Positions 25,284-34,317 of a stretch of DNA of 64,000 nucleotides are shown piece after piece. The position numbers and the translations under genes were made by a program. Source of the DNA: Novosphingobium sp. FSW06-99 (GTDB lineage Bacteria > Pseudomonadota > Alphaproteobacteria > Sphingomonadales > Sphingomonadaceae); the NCBI RefSeq assembly GCF_001519065.1, contig NZ_KQ954255.1, positions 156,723-220,722 of the forward strand, read 5' to 3'. Position 1 is the stretch's first letter, and every line of letters begins with the position of its first letter. The notes beneath the pieces were generated by a model. It was not told where the DNA came from and did no database searches. It worked only from the letters and a program-made list of their open reading frames with translations.

Positions 25284-26764
25284 CCCGGCTGGCAAACGGC
25301 ATGGGCGCGGCCCTGCTGGCAACATGCGGCCTGGCGGGATGCGTCACCGGCCCGAACTATCACGCGCCGCGCATGGTCGCCGAGGCGCAGGCGCCGTTTC
25401 GCGAGGCGGCGACCCCTGCCACGCTGTCGGGCCAGCCATTGCCGGCGAACTGGTGGGTGATGTTCGACGATGCCGCGCTCAATGCGCTGGTGCGCGATGC
25501 GCTGGCCTATAACACCGACATCAGGCAGGCCGCCGCCAACTTGCGCAAGGCGCGCGGCGCGCTGTCAGAGGCGCGGGCAGGGCGGTTGCCGACGACCACG
25601 CTGTCGGCCGGATACGATCGCGAACGCGTCGGCGCCTACAGCGTCGGCGAAGTCGGCAGCGGCGTAAGCGCCAGCGGGGCCGTGCCCAGTCACGAAGATT
25701 TCAACTATTATCAGGCCGGTTTTGACGCGAGTTACGAGGTCGATCTGTTCGGCCGCGTATCGCGCTCGATCGAGGCGGCGCGCGGCGATGCCCAGGCCTC
25801 GCAGGCGGCGCTCGACGCGGTGCGGATTTCGATCATCGCCCAGGTCACACAAAGCTATGCCGACGCCTGCGGCAACGCCGCCCAGGCCGAAGTGGCACGC
25901 GAAACCGCCAGCCTGGAAAGCGACACCTTGCGCCTGACACAACGGCTGCTCGACGCCGGTCGCGGAACCCGGCGCGACGTCGATCAGGCGCAAGTGCTGG
26001 TCGAACAGGCCAATGCCCAGGTTCCCGATCTCGAAGCGGAACGCCGCGCGCAGCTCTATGCGCTGACGGCGCTGACCGGGCGTCCCCCGGCGCAAGTTGA
26101 TGCGGCCGCGGCGCAATGCCATGCGGTGCCGCGCGTGATGACGCCCATCCCGGTCGGCGACGGTGCCGCGCTGCTCGCGCGCAGGCCCGATGTGCGCCAG
26201 GCCGAACGCACGCTGGCGGCCGACACCGCGCGGATCGGGATCGCGACCGCGGCGCTCTACCCATCGGTTACGCTGGCGGGTTCGGCCAGCCTTGGCGCGC
26301 CGCAGATCAGCAACCTGGGCAAGCCCGGGGCGTTCAACTATGCGCTCGGGCCGCTGATTTCGTGGACATTTCCCAACTTTGCGGCGACGCGCGCGCGCAT
26401 CCGGCAATCGAAGAGCCAGGCAGAGGCCTCGCTGGCGGCATTCCAGGGCACGATCCTGACCGCGCTGAAGGAAACCGAACAGGCGCTGGCGCGGTCCGCA
26501 GCGGCGCAACGCCAGAACCTGTCGCTCAAACGCGCGGCCGATGCGGCCGACGATGCCGCCCGGCTTTCACGGCTGCGCTTCGATCAGGGGCGGGACAATT
26601 TCCTCAACCTGCTGGTCGCCGAACAGAACCGTGCCGCCGCGCGACAGGCGCTGGCGCAATCGGATACCAAAGTCGCCGATGCCCAGATTTCGCTGTTCAA
26701 GGCGCTGGGCGGCGGCTGGGAAACCGCGCCGCCGATTGCGGCGGGCCCGCCATCGGCACCCTGA
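25280..26764 (+). CDS. Outer membrane efflux lipoprotein, NodT/OprN type
   Basis: This 494-residue TolC-fold channel completes the tripartite pump. It has a lipobox LAGC (about residues 18-21), the conserved VTGPNYHAP start, the NWWVMFDDAALNALVRDALAYN block, and two long helical repeats; the second contains LLARRPDVRQAERTLAADTARIGIATAALYPSV, the typical OMF signature. The ATG at 25280 overlaps the permease stop and is chosen over an upstream in-frame start inside the permease gene. It is the last gene of the operon and runs convergently to the haem/cyclase-like gene 45 bp away. Confidence 0.93.
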   Translation: MTRLANGMGAALLATCGLAGCVTGPNYHAPRMVAEAQAPFREAATPATLSGQPLPANWWVMFDDAALNALVRDALAYNTDIRQAAANLRKARGALSEARAGRLPTTTLSAGYDRERVGAYSVGEVGSGVSASGAVPSHEDFNYYQAGFDASYEVDLFGRVSRSIEAARGDAQASQAALDAVRISIIAQVTQSYADACGNAAQAEVARETASLESDTLRLTQRLLDAGRGTRRDVDQAQVLVEQANAQVPDLEAERRAQLYALTALTGRPPAQVDAAAAQCHAVPRVMTPIPVGDGAALLARRPDVRQAERTLAADTARIGIATAALYPSVTLAGSASLGAPQISNLGKPGAFNYALGPLISWTFPNFAATRARIRQSKSQAEASLAAFQGTILTALKETEQALARSAAAQRQNLSLKRAADAADDAARLSRLRFDQGRDNFLNLLVAEQNRAAARQALAQSDTKVADAQISLFKALGGGWETAPPIAAGPPSAP

Positions 26765-26808
26765 CCTCGCAATCTTGCGATCCGGTTCCACGCCTCCAAT
26801 CGACACCG

Positions 26809-27915
26809 TTACCCGGCCGGCGGGTTCGGCCTCATCGCCAGCGCGGCCATGCCGGTGGCCTGATCGGTCATGAACAGATAGGCATCGGTGCCAGGCTGAC
26901 GATCCTTGTTGATCGATTTGGCCGGAACCGCTCCGCTCGTCTTGTCCTGATGCATGACAATCCAGTTGCGCGCGGATTTCAGCGGCGCTGCGGTCACCGC
27001 CATGCCCTCCTCACGCAACACCAGCGCGATCAGCGCCGTGGCATAGCCGTCGCTTTGCGCGGGCAGGGCGGACTTGTCGACGCGTTGCCAGTTTGACAGG
27101 CTGGCCAGCGTCCATCCGCCATCCGGCTGTTGGCAGGCGACCAGGTCTGCAATGATCTTCTGGCGCTGTGCCTCGTCCAGTACGCCGTGCAACTGGCTGT
27201 CGGCCCAGACCAGCAGGGTGCGGGTGTAAAGCGAACCGGTCAAACCTGTTTTCAGGTAATTCCGCAGCGCGTCGATGTGCGGCGCAACCGCGGGATCGGT
27301 GGAATAGCCGCCCGGTGCGCGCGCCACGGCCAACGCCGCCAGGGTTGCCCCCCAATACGTCGCGGTAGGCGATTCAAACGGTTCAAGGTGAAAATCCAGC
27401 CAGGTAAAGCCGCCCTTCTGGTCGCCCGCCTGCATTTGCAGGGCCCACATATTGGCGAAGGCCTGGCGCGTGTCGGGCCCCAGATGGCCGCGCTCGTTGT
27501 CGCGCGTTGCCAGGATGAGCGCGTTGAGCACCGATTCCACGCCGCGCGATTCCGCCGATTTGGGCACGCCGCGGGTCTGGTCGGGATAAAACGGTTCAAC
27601 CTCGCTCCACAGGTACACCCGCTTCCCGACATCATCGAACATCGCCATTTCATCAACGCTCTGATGGGTCAGGCCAAGTTGGCCCCGCAAGGCCGGCATG
27701 GCCAGCGTATGCGGCAGCGATGTGTGGCACGATACGCAGCGCGTGCCATGATCGCGTTCGTCCTTCGACCATTGCCGCCACCAGGCCATGCGGGTGTCGA
27801 GATAGTGCGCCGCCGCCGCCGCATCCCAACCGGGCGCGCGGCTGGGCACCGCCTGACTTTGCGAGACAAGGCCGACGGTCAGGGCCAGGGTCGAAATCAG
27901 CAGAGGCAAGCGCAT
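26809..27915 (-). CDS. Periplasmic haem-binding protein with squalene-cyclase-like repeats
   Basis: The protein has 368 residues with a signal peptide (cleavage near residue 22). A single CxxCH haem c motif, CVSCH, occurs around residue 60 in RDHGTRCVSCHTSLPHTLAMPALR. The rest is helical with QQPDGGWTLASL and related repeats, which resemble the QW motifs of terpene cyclases and prenyltransferase toroids; no DXDD cyclase motif is seen, so enzymatic cyclisation is unlikely. It is the last gene of a four-gene operon with a PQQ-type sugar dehydrogenase-cytochrome and two propeller proteins. Role as an electron carrier or as an accessory subunit is inference. Confidence 0.65.
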   Translation of the reverse strand: MRLPLLISTLALTVGLVSQSQAVPSRAPGWDAAAAAHYLDTRMAWWRQWSKDERDHGTRCVSCHTSLPHTLAMPALRGQLGLTHQSVDEMAMFDDVGKRVYLWSEVEPFYPDQTRGVPKSAESRGVESVLNALILATRDNERGHLGPDTRQAFANMWALQMQAGDQKGGFTWLDFHLEPFESPTATYWGATLAALAVARAPGGYSTDPAVAPHIDALRNYLKTGLTGSLYTRTLLVWADSQLHGVLDEAQRQKIIADLVACQQPDGGWTLASLSNWQRVDKSALPAQSDGYATALIALVLREEGMAVTAAPLKSARNWIVMHQDKTSGAVPAKSINKDRQPGTDAYLFMTDQATGMAALAMRPNPPAG

Positions 27916-27989
27916 CGTGTCATTCCCTCAATGTTGGCGTAAACGTCGGCACAGCCTTGCGCGGTGCGATCGTGTGGCAATCCACCGGT

Positions 27990-28901
27990 TCACAGCGGCC
28001 ACCATGTCAACGTGTGCTGGTCGTGGGCCGTGGTCCACAGCCCGTGGCGGGTATAGCGCAAGGCGCCGCTGCCCGATTTTGGTCCGACGCGCGCGGTGAT
28101 CGTCAGGGTGTCCGGATCGATCGCGACATAGACCTGGTCGTCCGTCGTTCTCAGCCAGACTTTGCCGCCGCCTGCGTCGATGTCACCCCATTTCAGGCTG
28201 TCGCCCACTTTGACCCGGCCAGTCACTTCACCGCTGTCGGCGTCGATCCGGGCGAGGGTGCCATCGCCCTGTTCCTGAACCCACACAGCCCCTGCGCCCG
28301 CCACCAGAAAACCGGGTGCACGGCCCAGTAGCGTGGTCTTTGTCACGGTGTTGGTGGCGGGATCGATCCGCTGAACCGATTGGTGCGGCCCGCTGACGGC
28401 CCACAGCGAACCCAGCCCGAAGGCCAGATATGACGTTGCAGGATCGACCGTAATCGATGCGATCACGCGGTTGGAGGCGGGATCGACACGCGCAATCAGG
28501 CCTTTGGCATCACTGGCCACCCAGATCGAACCTGCACCCGCCACGACATTCAATTCGCCCCCGGGATCGGCAATCCCGGTTGCGATCGATGCGACCACTT
28601 TGGGGTTGCGCAGATCGATGCGGTTCAACGTGCCTTGCCTGCAATCGGCAACCCACAATGCGCCGGCGGCGATGGCCATCGCGCCGCAGGGCTTGTCCAT
28701 CGCGACCGCGGCGATTTTGCCGTGCCGCGACCAGCGCTCGACACGGCCCTTGTTGGTCACCCATACGGTCTTGCCGTCAACCGCCAGAAAATCGGCAAAA
28801 CCGGGCACGTTGATCACGTCCGCAGGCCGGGCGTGGGTCGCCGCCGGGATCATCGCCGCCCACGCGCAGAGTGCCACACCGATGGTGCGAAACGCCATCA
28901 T
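27990..28901 (-). CDS. Secreted YncE/Vgb-like beta-propeller protein
   Basis: The protein has 303 residues with a signal peptide (cleavage near ATHA-R, about residue 24). Some six to seven repeats of about 40 residues carry motifs such as GSIWVASDAKGLIARVDPASNRVIASI, characteristic of YVTN/YncE or virginiamycin-B-lyase-like propellers. No catalytic residues can be assigned. Its ATGATG start overlaps the dehydrogenase stop (TGA at 28900-28898), so translation is coupled. In quinoprotein operons such propellers often serve as accessory or substrate-binding components; here that is inference from the neighbours. Confidence 0.75.
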   Translation of the reverse strand: MMAFRTIGVALCAWAAMIPAATHARPADVINVPGFADFLAVDGKTVWVTNKGRVERWSRHGKIAAVAMDKPCGAMAIAAGALWVADCRQGTLNRIDLRNPKVVASIATGIADPGGELNVVAGAGSIWVASDAKGLIARVDPASNRVIASITVDPATSYLAFGLGSLWAVSGPHQSVQRIDPATNTVTKTTLLGRAPGFLVAGAGAVWVQEQGDGTLARIDADSGEVTGRVKVGDSLKWGDIDAGGGKVWLRTTDDQVYVAIDPDTLTITARVGPKSGSGALRYTRHGLWTTAHDQHTLTWWPL

Positions 28902-30631
28902 GAGGCATGCCCGATCGTCCAGACATACGCGGCCAGCGCCTTGACATCGTCGGGCGACAGCGCGACGCCGCCCATCGCAGGCATCGCGCCGCTGGCCTTT
29001 TTGGGCTGGCTGACTCCGTTGACAATCGTCTGCGCCAGGCCGTCGACCGACCCGTCGCTCCACAGCCAGGTCGGGCCGGTAAGCGATGCACCGGCCATGC
29101 TGCCGCGTCCGTCGGACCCGTGGCAGCCCACGCATGTGCCGCCTTTGGCTTCCCCCATGTAAATGGCACGGCCCAACGCAACCTGTTGTGCGGTCACACC
29201 GGGCGGCAGGGCGCCGTGCGGCACGGCATCGGCCGATGCGGGGGCGATCTCTGCCTTGGCGGCGGCGACCAATGGGGCCGTGGCCGGGCCGTGATAAGTG
29301 ATCCGCCAAATTCGCCCGCGCACATCATCGGCAATATAGAGCGCGCCGTCGGGGCCGACCGCAAGACCGGCGGGACGATGCAACGCCCTGCCAGGTTCCT
29401 TGAATGCCCCGGCAAACCCGTCTGCAAAACGAATCCACGGGCCGTTTGCCCTGCCATCGCGCAAGGGCTGAAAGGCGACCAGATAGCCATCCTGCGGCGC
29501 CGGCGCCCGGTTCCATGAGCCATGGAAGGCGATGAACGCCCCTTGGGCGTAGGCCATCGGGAAGCTTGTGCCGGTATAGATCGTGGTATCGTTCGGTGCC
29601 CAATGCGCGGGGAACGCAGCGACCGGGGGCGTTGCATCGGCGCAGATCCCCTGGGCCTTGCCCCCATCGCCACCATATTCGGGCGCCAGCACATGCCGCC
29701 CCTGGATGCCATCGTAATAGCACGTGGGCCACCCGTAATCGGCGCCCTTCGAGGGTGAAAACAGGATCTCGGCGGGCCGTTCGACTCCCTGCTCGACCGA
29801 ATAGAGTGCGGGCCAGTTCTGGCTCAACTGGTCGCGGCCGTGCTGAACGGCGAACACGCGACCGGTGTTGTCGAAACTGATGCCACCTGTATTGCGGATG
29901 CCCTTGGCCCAGCGCTCGGCGGGCGAAAAGACCTGGCCCGTGCGGTCTGCGCGGTAGGCCCAGATACCGCCGCGTGTCTGCGCTTCGATGCAGGGGACTG
30001 CCCCTTTGGCGCCGGGTTTGCGATTGGGGCTTTCGCAGGTGTTGGTGGCCGATCCCGAATTGAGCAGCAGCGTGCCGTCTGCCTCGATCGCAAAGGGATG
30101 CATGGGGTGGTCGCCCGTCAGCGGCATTCCGGACAGGATGGTGGTGGGCGTTCCCACCGGGGCAAGCTGGCCCGGTGCAAGCGGATAGCGCATGATCCGG
30201 TCGGTCTCTTCGACGTAAAGTCCGCCATGCCATAGCGCGATCCCCGTGCCGCCATGCCCGCCTTTGGCCTCGCTTGGCCCAAATCGCTCGGTGCTGTCGG
30301 CGACACCGTCGCCATCGCGATCCTTCAGCGCGACGATGAACCCGCCGCCCGGGGCAGGCGGCGCATTGCGGAAATAGCGCCCCGACCAGGTGTTGACATA
30401 GACCGTGCCATCGGGCGCGACCGCCATATGCCGGGTATGGCCGAGATTGTCGGCAAACACGGTTGCGCAAAATCCGGGCGGCAGCGTCAGGCCGCCATTG
30501 TCGGCGGGGCAGGCATCGCCACTTTGCGCGGCACTGGCCGGTTTCAGCACAAGACTGACGGCAAGGACGAAAGGTATCGCAAAAATCGCGGCGCGCAGGG
30601 GTGTTGTCACGCAAAGCCTCTTGATCATCAT
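28898..30631 (-). CDS. PQQ-dependent sugar/sorbosone-type dehydrogenase with C-terminal cytochrome c
   Basis: The 577-residue periplasmic protein has a signal peptide (cleavage near PASAA, about residue 31). The first 460 residues form a six-bladed propeller of the GSDH/sorbosone dehydrogenase family: LPPGFCATVFADNLGHTRHMAVAPDGTVYV, the ALKDRDGDGVAD calcium-type loop, a KGADYGWPTCYYD motif and HRPAGLAVGPDGALYIADD. The last 90 residues carry CVGCHGSDGRG (haem c) and an axial-ligand Met region GAMPAMGGV. It should oxidise an aldose or aldehyde and pass electrons through its own haem. PQQ biosynthesis genes are not in the window. The start is the ATGATG at 30631, overlapping the upstream stop. 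Confidence 0.85.
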   Translation of the reverse strand: MMIKRLCVTTPLRAAIFAIPFVLAVSLVLKPASAAQSGDACPADNGGLTLPPGFCATVFADNLGHTRHMAVAPDGTVYVNTWSGRYFRNAPPAPGGGFIVALKDRDGDGVADSTERFGPSEAKGGHGGTGIALWHGGLYVEETDRIMRYPLAPGQLAPVGTPTTILSGMPLTGDHPMHPFAIEADGTLLLNSGSATNTCESPNRKPGAKGAVPCIEAQTRGGIWAYRADRTGQVFSPAERWAKGIRNTGGISFDNTGRVFAVQHGRDQLSQNWPALYSVEQGVERPAEILFSPSKGADYGWPTCYYDGIQGRHVLAPEYGGDGGKAQGICADATPPVAAFPAHWAPNDTTIYTGTSFPMAYAQGAFIAFHGSWNRAPAPQDGYLVAFQPLRDGRANGPWIRFADGFAGAFKEPGRALHRPAGLAVGPDGALYIADDVRGRIWRITYHGPATAPLVAAAKAEIAPASADAVPHGALPPGVTAQQVALGRAIYMGEAKGGTCVGCHGSDGRGSMAGASLTGPTWLWSDGSVDGLAQTIVNGVSQPKKASGAMPAMGGVALSPDDVKALAAYVWTIGHAS

Positions 30632-31572
30632 GGTCTGAGCGCGACCGGCGTCAGACGGAACGGCAGGTCTGCCGTGGAATCGGCAGGACGGAAAATGGCC
30701 GACAGTTGCCCTTGCACATACCATCCCGACCCCAGCGCAGTCCCGACGCCGGTGGGTTGATTGATGCCCGTCGCCAATGTGGTGATTTCGGCCCGATCAC
30801 CGACAACTGTAAAACGCGAGATCGTGCCTTTGCCTTCGGCCAGCAGGAAATCCGCACCGCCCAGCGGGCGCATGCCATCGGGGCTGGCCAGCGGACGCGA
30901 GAGTGCCAGCGGGGTGACTTTGCCCGCCTTGCCATCCGGTCCGATCGTGACGCGATAGAGCGCACCCGAACGGACATTGTTGACATAGAGCGCGCCATCG
31001 GCCCCCACCGCGATGCCATCCAGCCCGCCGACTTTGCCCGGCGGGTTGAACGTGGTGTCTTCCAGCCAGACCTCCAGCGCGGTTGCCCCCGGTCGCCAGC
31101 GCAAAATGCGCGGCTGGCCGGTGTCTGTGACATAGAGCGATCCGTCACGACCCACCGCCATATCGTTGCACACCGGCTTTTCGCCCGGCAGCCGCAGACT
31201 GACGCGACCATTGCCCGTGGCCAGATCAAAACCCTTGAGCCAATGGCCGGGGTCGGCGCCGGCCACGCTCAACGTGCTGCCCGGAAAGTCGTTGGTACAT
31301 GTCCACACGATATGATGGCGCAAGTCGGCCAGCACGCCAAACAAGGCGCCGCTGCCATAGGCGCCAGGCGCGATCCAGCGCGTGACGGTGCGGGTCCGTA
31401 GATCGACTTTCAGCACCCCGCCAAACATCGAGCCGACATAGGCCATGCCATCGGGCGTGATCGAAACGCTTTCCGGGTGAAGGTGATCGCCGGGCAGGCT
31501 GATGGCCTCTGGCGCGGGGGCCGCGCCTGACAGTGCGACCAGCGAGAGCATGGCAAGGCAAAAGCGGTTCAT
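30628..31572 (-). CDS. Secreted SMP-30/gluconolactonase-like beta-propeller
   Basis: The protein has 314 residues with a signal peptide (cleavage near residue 18-20). Repeats such as VGRDGSLYVTDTGQPRILRWRPG and VGGLDGIAVGADGALYVNNVRSGALYRV are typical of SMP-30/NHL-like propellers with Asp/Asn-lined metal sites. If it is a lactonase, it would hydrolyse the lactone made by the PQQ-type dehydrogenase encoded next; this fits the context but is inference. The ATG at 31572 is chosen over an open extension of 24 residues because it precedes the signal peptide directly. It is the first gene of the four-gene operon; the stop overlaps the dehydrogenase start. Confidence 0.75.
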   Translation of the reverse strand: MNRFCLAMLSLVALSGAAPAPEAISLPGDHLHPESVSITPDGMAYVGSMFGGVLKVDLRTRTVTRWIAPGAYGSGALFGVLADLRHHIVWTCTNDFPGSTLSVAGADPGHWLKGFDLATGNGRVSLRLPGEKPVCNDMAVGRDGSLYVTDTGQPRILRWRPGATALEVWLEDTTFNPPGKVGGLDGIAVGADGALYVNNVRSGALYRVTIGPDGKAGKVTPLALSRPLASPDGMRPLGGADFLLAEGKGTISRFTVVGDRAEITTLATGINQPTGVGTALGSGWYVQGQLSAIFRPADSTADLPFRLTPVALRP

Positions 31573-31884
31573 CAGCTGTGCACCCCAGCCATAACACGGT
31601 CGGCACAGAGTTGCCGACGACCCGGTGAGGGCCTGTTCCGCCAAAGTTTGTCCGAGATATCTGGACAGTCGTCAAGAGTTGTCGCAGCCCTTTGTAAGCC
31701 CTCCGCGCATGCGATCGGCGATCCCGTCAGGACCGTGATTGCGGGTGGTTCCCGGCCGACGAGGCCAAAAAGGGTTGATCGCAATCGGCCGTGGCACTCG
31801 ACAAGGCCCGCCATCTGACGCAGTTTTTTGTGCATTGCGCGCATCATGCTGCCGCGATCGGCGCAAGCCAGAGGAGTGTCAGCG
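31573..31884. other. Divergent promoter region (PQQ operon / TPR-sulfotransferase)
   Basis: This 312-bp region separates divergent starts. It contains the 23-bp element at 31659-31681 that is shared with the qhp operon promoter, and an AGAGGA ribosome-binding site at 31872 for the sulfotransferase. I see no clear -35/-10 pairs and no RNA gene. Confidence 0.5.
31659..31681 (-). promoter_or_regulatory. 23-bp element shared with the qhp operon promoter
   Basis: Read on the + strand it begins ATCTGGACAG and ends AGAGTTG. It matches the element at 45256-45278 at 19 of 23 positions, in the same orientation relative to the downstream operon, 87 bp upstream of the first PQQ operon gene. Probably an activator or repressor site common to the two quinoprotein operons. 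Confidence 0.5.
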
Positions 31885-33915
31885 ATGGCGGGTTCCGACG
31901 TGTCAGGCGATGCTACAGTCTCGCTCGATGCGGGATTGGCGCACGCCACTGCGATGCTGCGGCACGATCCGCGTCGCGCGCTGGCGCTAGCGCGCGACAT
32001 TCGGCGTGCAGCACCCGGCCATCCCCGGGCGATGCTGATCGAAGGACAGGCCTTGCAGATGATCGGCGATCTGCCGTCTGCGCGCACCGTGCTGTCCCAA
32101 CTGGCCCGCCAGCAGCCCCGTTCGGCAATGGTTGCGTTCGAACTGGCGCTGACCCATGGCGGACTGGGCGAACACGATCTCGCCGTGGATGCGCTGGAAC
32201 ACGCGGTTTCACTCAAGGCGGATTTCCTGCCGGCATGGCAGGCGCTGTCGGCCGCGCTCCGCGCCGCCGGGCGTGAACCGGATGCACGACGCGCGGACTT
32301 GAGCGGGGTGGCGGCAGCGGGCCGCGATCCCGTGCTGGTCAAGGCCGCGATGGCGATGCACGACGGGGATCTTGCCCAGGCCGAAGCCATGCTCGAAGAA
32401 CGGGTCCGGCTGTTGCCCGGCGATGCGGCGGCGTGGCGGTTGCGCGGTGAAGTGGCATGGCGGCAAGGCGATCGGGACCAGGCGATCGCCTTGCTTGCGC
32501 GCACGCTGGCCATCGCGCCGGGGTTCAGTGCGGCGCGCGAGTTGCTGGTGCGGCTTTTGCAGATGGGGCCGGAAGCGACCGAGGCACTGGCGCACGCCAC
32601 CGAACTGCTGGATCAGGAACCGGACAATGTCGGCCACGCGCTGCTCAAGGCGTCGCTGCTGGTGCGGCTGGGCGAACAGGAGGACGCGGCCCGGATCTAT
32701 CGCGATCTGATTGCGCGCGGGGCAGGCAGCCCGCGCATCTGGCTCAACCTGGGCCATGTCGACAAGACACTCGGCAATCAGGCGGACGCGATCGCGGCCT
32801 ATCGCAGCGCGCTGGCAGACGATCCCGCGCTGGGCGAGGCGTGGTGGAGCCTGGCCAATCTCAAGACCGTGCATCTGGATGCGGCCGATATCGCCGCGAT
32901 GGAAAGGGTGCAGCACGACCAAGAGGACGACGAACAGGCCAGCCAACTGCATTTTGCGCTCGGCAAGGCCTATGAAGATGCCGGCGATCCCGCGACCGGC
33001 TTTGCCCACTATGCACACGGCAACGCCTTGCGCCGCAAGGGGCTGGATTACGACGAAGCGCGGATCATCGGCGGGGCGCAGGAGCATGCGCAACTGTTCA
33101 CCGCGCCGTTCCTTGCCAGTCGCGCCGGGCAGGGCTGTGCGGCCAACGATCCGATCTTTGTTGTCGGCCTGCCGCGTGCCGGATCGACACTGGTCGAACA
33201 GATCCTGTCGAGCCATTCGCAGATCGAGGGTACCCTGGAATTGCCCGACCTGATGATCATCGGGGACCGGTTGCATGCGCGCGTGGCAGAGGGCGAATTT
33301 GCCAGCTTTGCGGATGCGGTGCGCAGTCTGGCGCCGTCCGATCTGGTCCGGCTGGGCGAGGAATATCTTGATCGAACGCGCCCCCATCGCAAACTGGGGC
33401 GTGCGCGGTTTATCGACAAGATGCCCAACAACTGGATGTATACCGGTCTGATCCGGCTGATCCTGCCCAATGCCGCGATCATCGATGCGCGCCGCCATCC
33501 GATGGGCTGCTGCTTTTCGGGGTGGAAGCAGTATTTTGCGCGCGGCCAGTTGTTTACGTATGATCTGGCGGAAATCGGCCGGTATTATCGGGCCTATGTT
33601 GCGCAGATGGCGGCGTTCGATCGCGCAATGCCGGGCGCGGTGCATCGTGTGATCTACGAAGCGATGGTGGCCGATACTGAAGGCGAAGTGCGCCGTCTGC
33701 TCGATCACGTCGGCGTGCCGTTCGAAGAGGATTGCCTGGCATTTTATCGCAACCGCCGCGCAGTGCGCACAGCGAGTTCCGAACAAGTTCGCCAGCCGAT
33801 CTTTACCGATGGGGTCGATCACTGGCGCCAGTTCGAACAATTCCTCGAACCATTGCGTGTTGCGCTCGGCCCGGTCGAGGCGGCCTATCCCGACGTACCG
33901 GCCGATCTGGCCTGA
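31885..33915 (+). CDS. TPR-repeat sulfotransferase family protein
   Basis: The protein has 676 residues with no signal peptide. The first 400 residues are tandem TPR-like helix pairs (for example RIWLNLGHVDKTLGNQADAIAAYRSALADDP). The C-terminal 260 residues form a PAPS-dependent sulfotransferase: the 5'-phosphosulfate loop VGLPRAGSTLVEQILSSH, then RFIDKMPNNWMYTGLI, and the 3'-phosphate region ARRHPMGCCFSGWKQYF. The acceptor is unknown. Such TPR-sulfotransferases are frequently next to TonB-dependent receptors in sphingomonads and caulobacters, as here (receptor 400 bp downstream). The ATG at 31885 has AGAGGA upstream; the 19-codon upstream extension is less likely. Confidence 0.85.
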   Translation: MAGSDVSGDATVSLDAGLAHATAMLRHDPRRALALARDIRRAAPGHPRAMLIEGQALQMIGDLPSARTVLSQLARQQPRSAMVAFELALTHGGLGEHDLAVDALEHAVSLKADFLPAWQALSAALRAAGREPDARRADLSGVAAAGRDPVLVKAAMAMHDGDLAQAEAMLEERVRLLPGDAAAWRLRGEVAWRQGDRDQAIALLARTLAIAPGFSAARELLVRLLQMGPEATEALAHATELLDQEPDNVGHALLKASLLVRLGEQEDAARIYRDLIARGAGSPRIWLNLGHVDKTLGNQADAIAAYRSALADDPALGEAWWSLANLKTVHLDAADIAAMERVQHDQEDDEQASQLHFALGKAYEDAGDPATGFAHYAHGNALRRKGLDYDEARIIGGAQEHAQLFTAPFLASRAGQGCAANDPIFVVGLPRAGSTLVEQILSSHSQIEGTLELPDLMIIGDRLHARVAEGEFASFADAVRSLAPSDLVRLGEEYLDRTRPHRKLGRARFIDKMPNNWMYTGLIRLILPNAAIIDARRHPMGCCFSGWKQYFARGQLFTYDLAEIGRYYRAYVAQMAAFDRAMPGAVHRVIYEAMVADTEGEVRRLLDHVGVPFEEDCLAFYRNRRAVRTASSEQVRQPIFTDGVDHWRQFEQFLEPLRVALGPVEAAYPDVPADLA

Positions 33916-34317
33916 CCGGCGCGGACCCCATTGCCCAAGCGATGGGCCGGAACATCGCACCAAGAGACACCTTGCGATTTTCCAAAGCGGCCAGGCCCTG
34001 ATTTCGCCTTTGTCAAACAAAGCGAAGAAAAGGGTGTTGACTCGTTGCCGCGTCGCAGCATTATCAACCTTGGACGGTCGTCATGTTTCTTCGTTGCCGG
34101 GGATCGTCCGGGGAAATTCTAAAACAATCTAATTGAGCGCTGGCACGCTCGACGGCGGTTCACGTGAAGTGATTCCGGCGAGAAGCATCATTTGCTCTCG
34201 ATTTTGCCAGCGCCCCCAATAGCGGTCTCCACTCATGCTGCATTGCAGCATGGGGGTCAATGGCGCGCGCGTATTCGCGATACATTCTGATCGATTTGAA
34301 CAAGGGGCACACGAGAC
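33916..34317. other. 402-bp leader region before the second TonB receptor
   Basis: It contains the candidate promoter at 34037-34065, leaving an untranslated leader of about 250 bases. I see no open frame with coding character, and no riboswitch I recognise. A self-complementary CTGCATTGCAG lies near 34238-34248. Confidence 0.4.
34037..34065 (+). promoter_or_regulatory. Candidate sigma-70-type promoter for the second TonB receptor
   Basis: TTGACT (34037-34042) and ATTATC (34060-34065) are separated by 17 bp, close to the housekeeping consensus. It lies about 250 bp upstream of the receptor ATG. Confidence 0.4.

Noticed and set aside
32209..34020. 603-codon - strand open frame opposite the TPR-sulfotransferase
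   Set aside because: No recognisable fold and atypical amino acid use; the + strand frame has PAPS-binding motifs.
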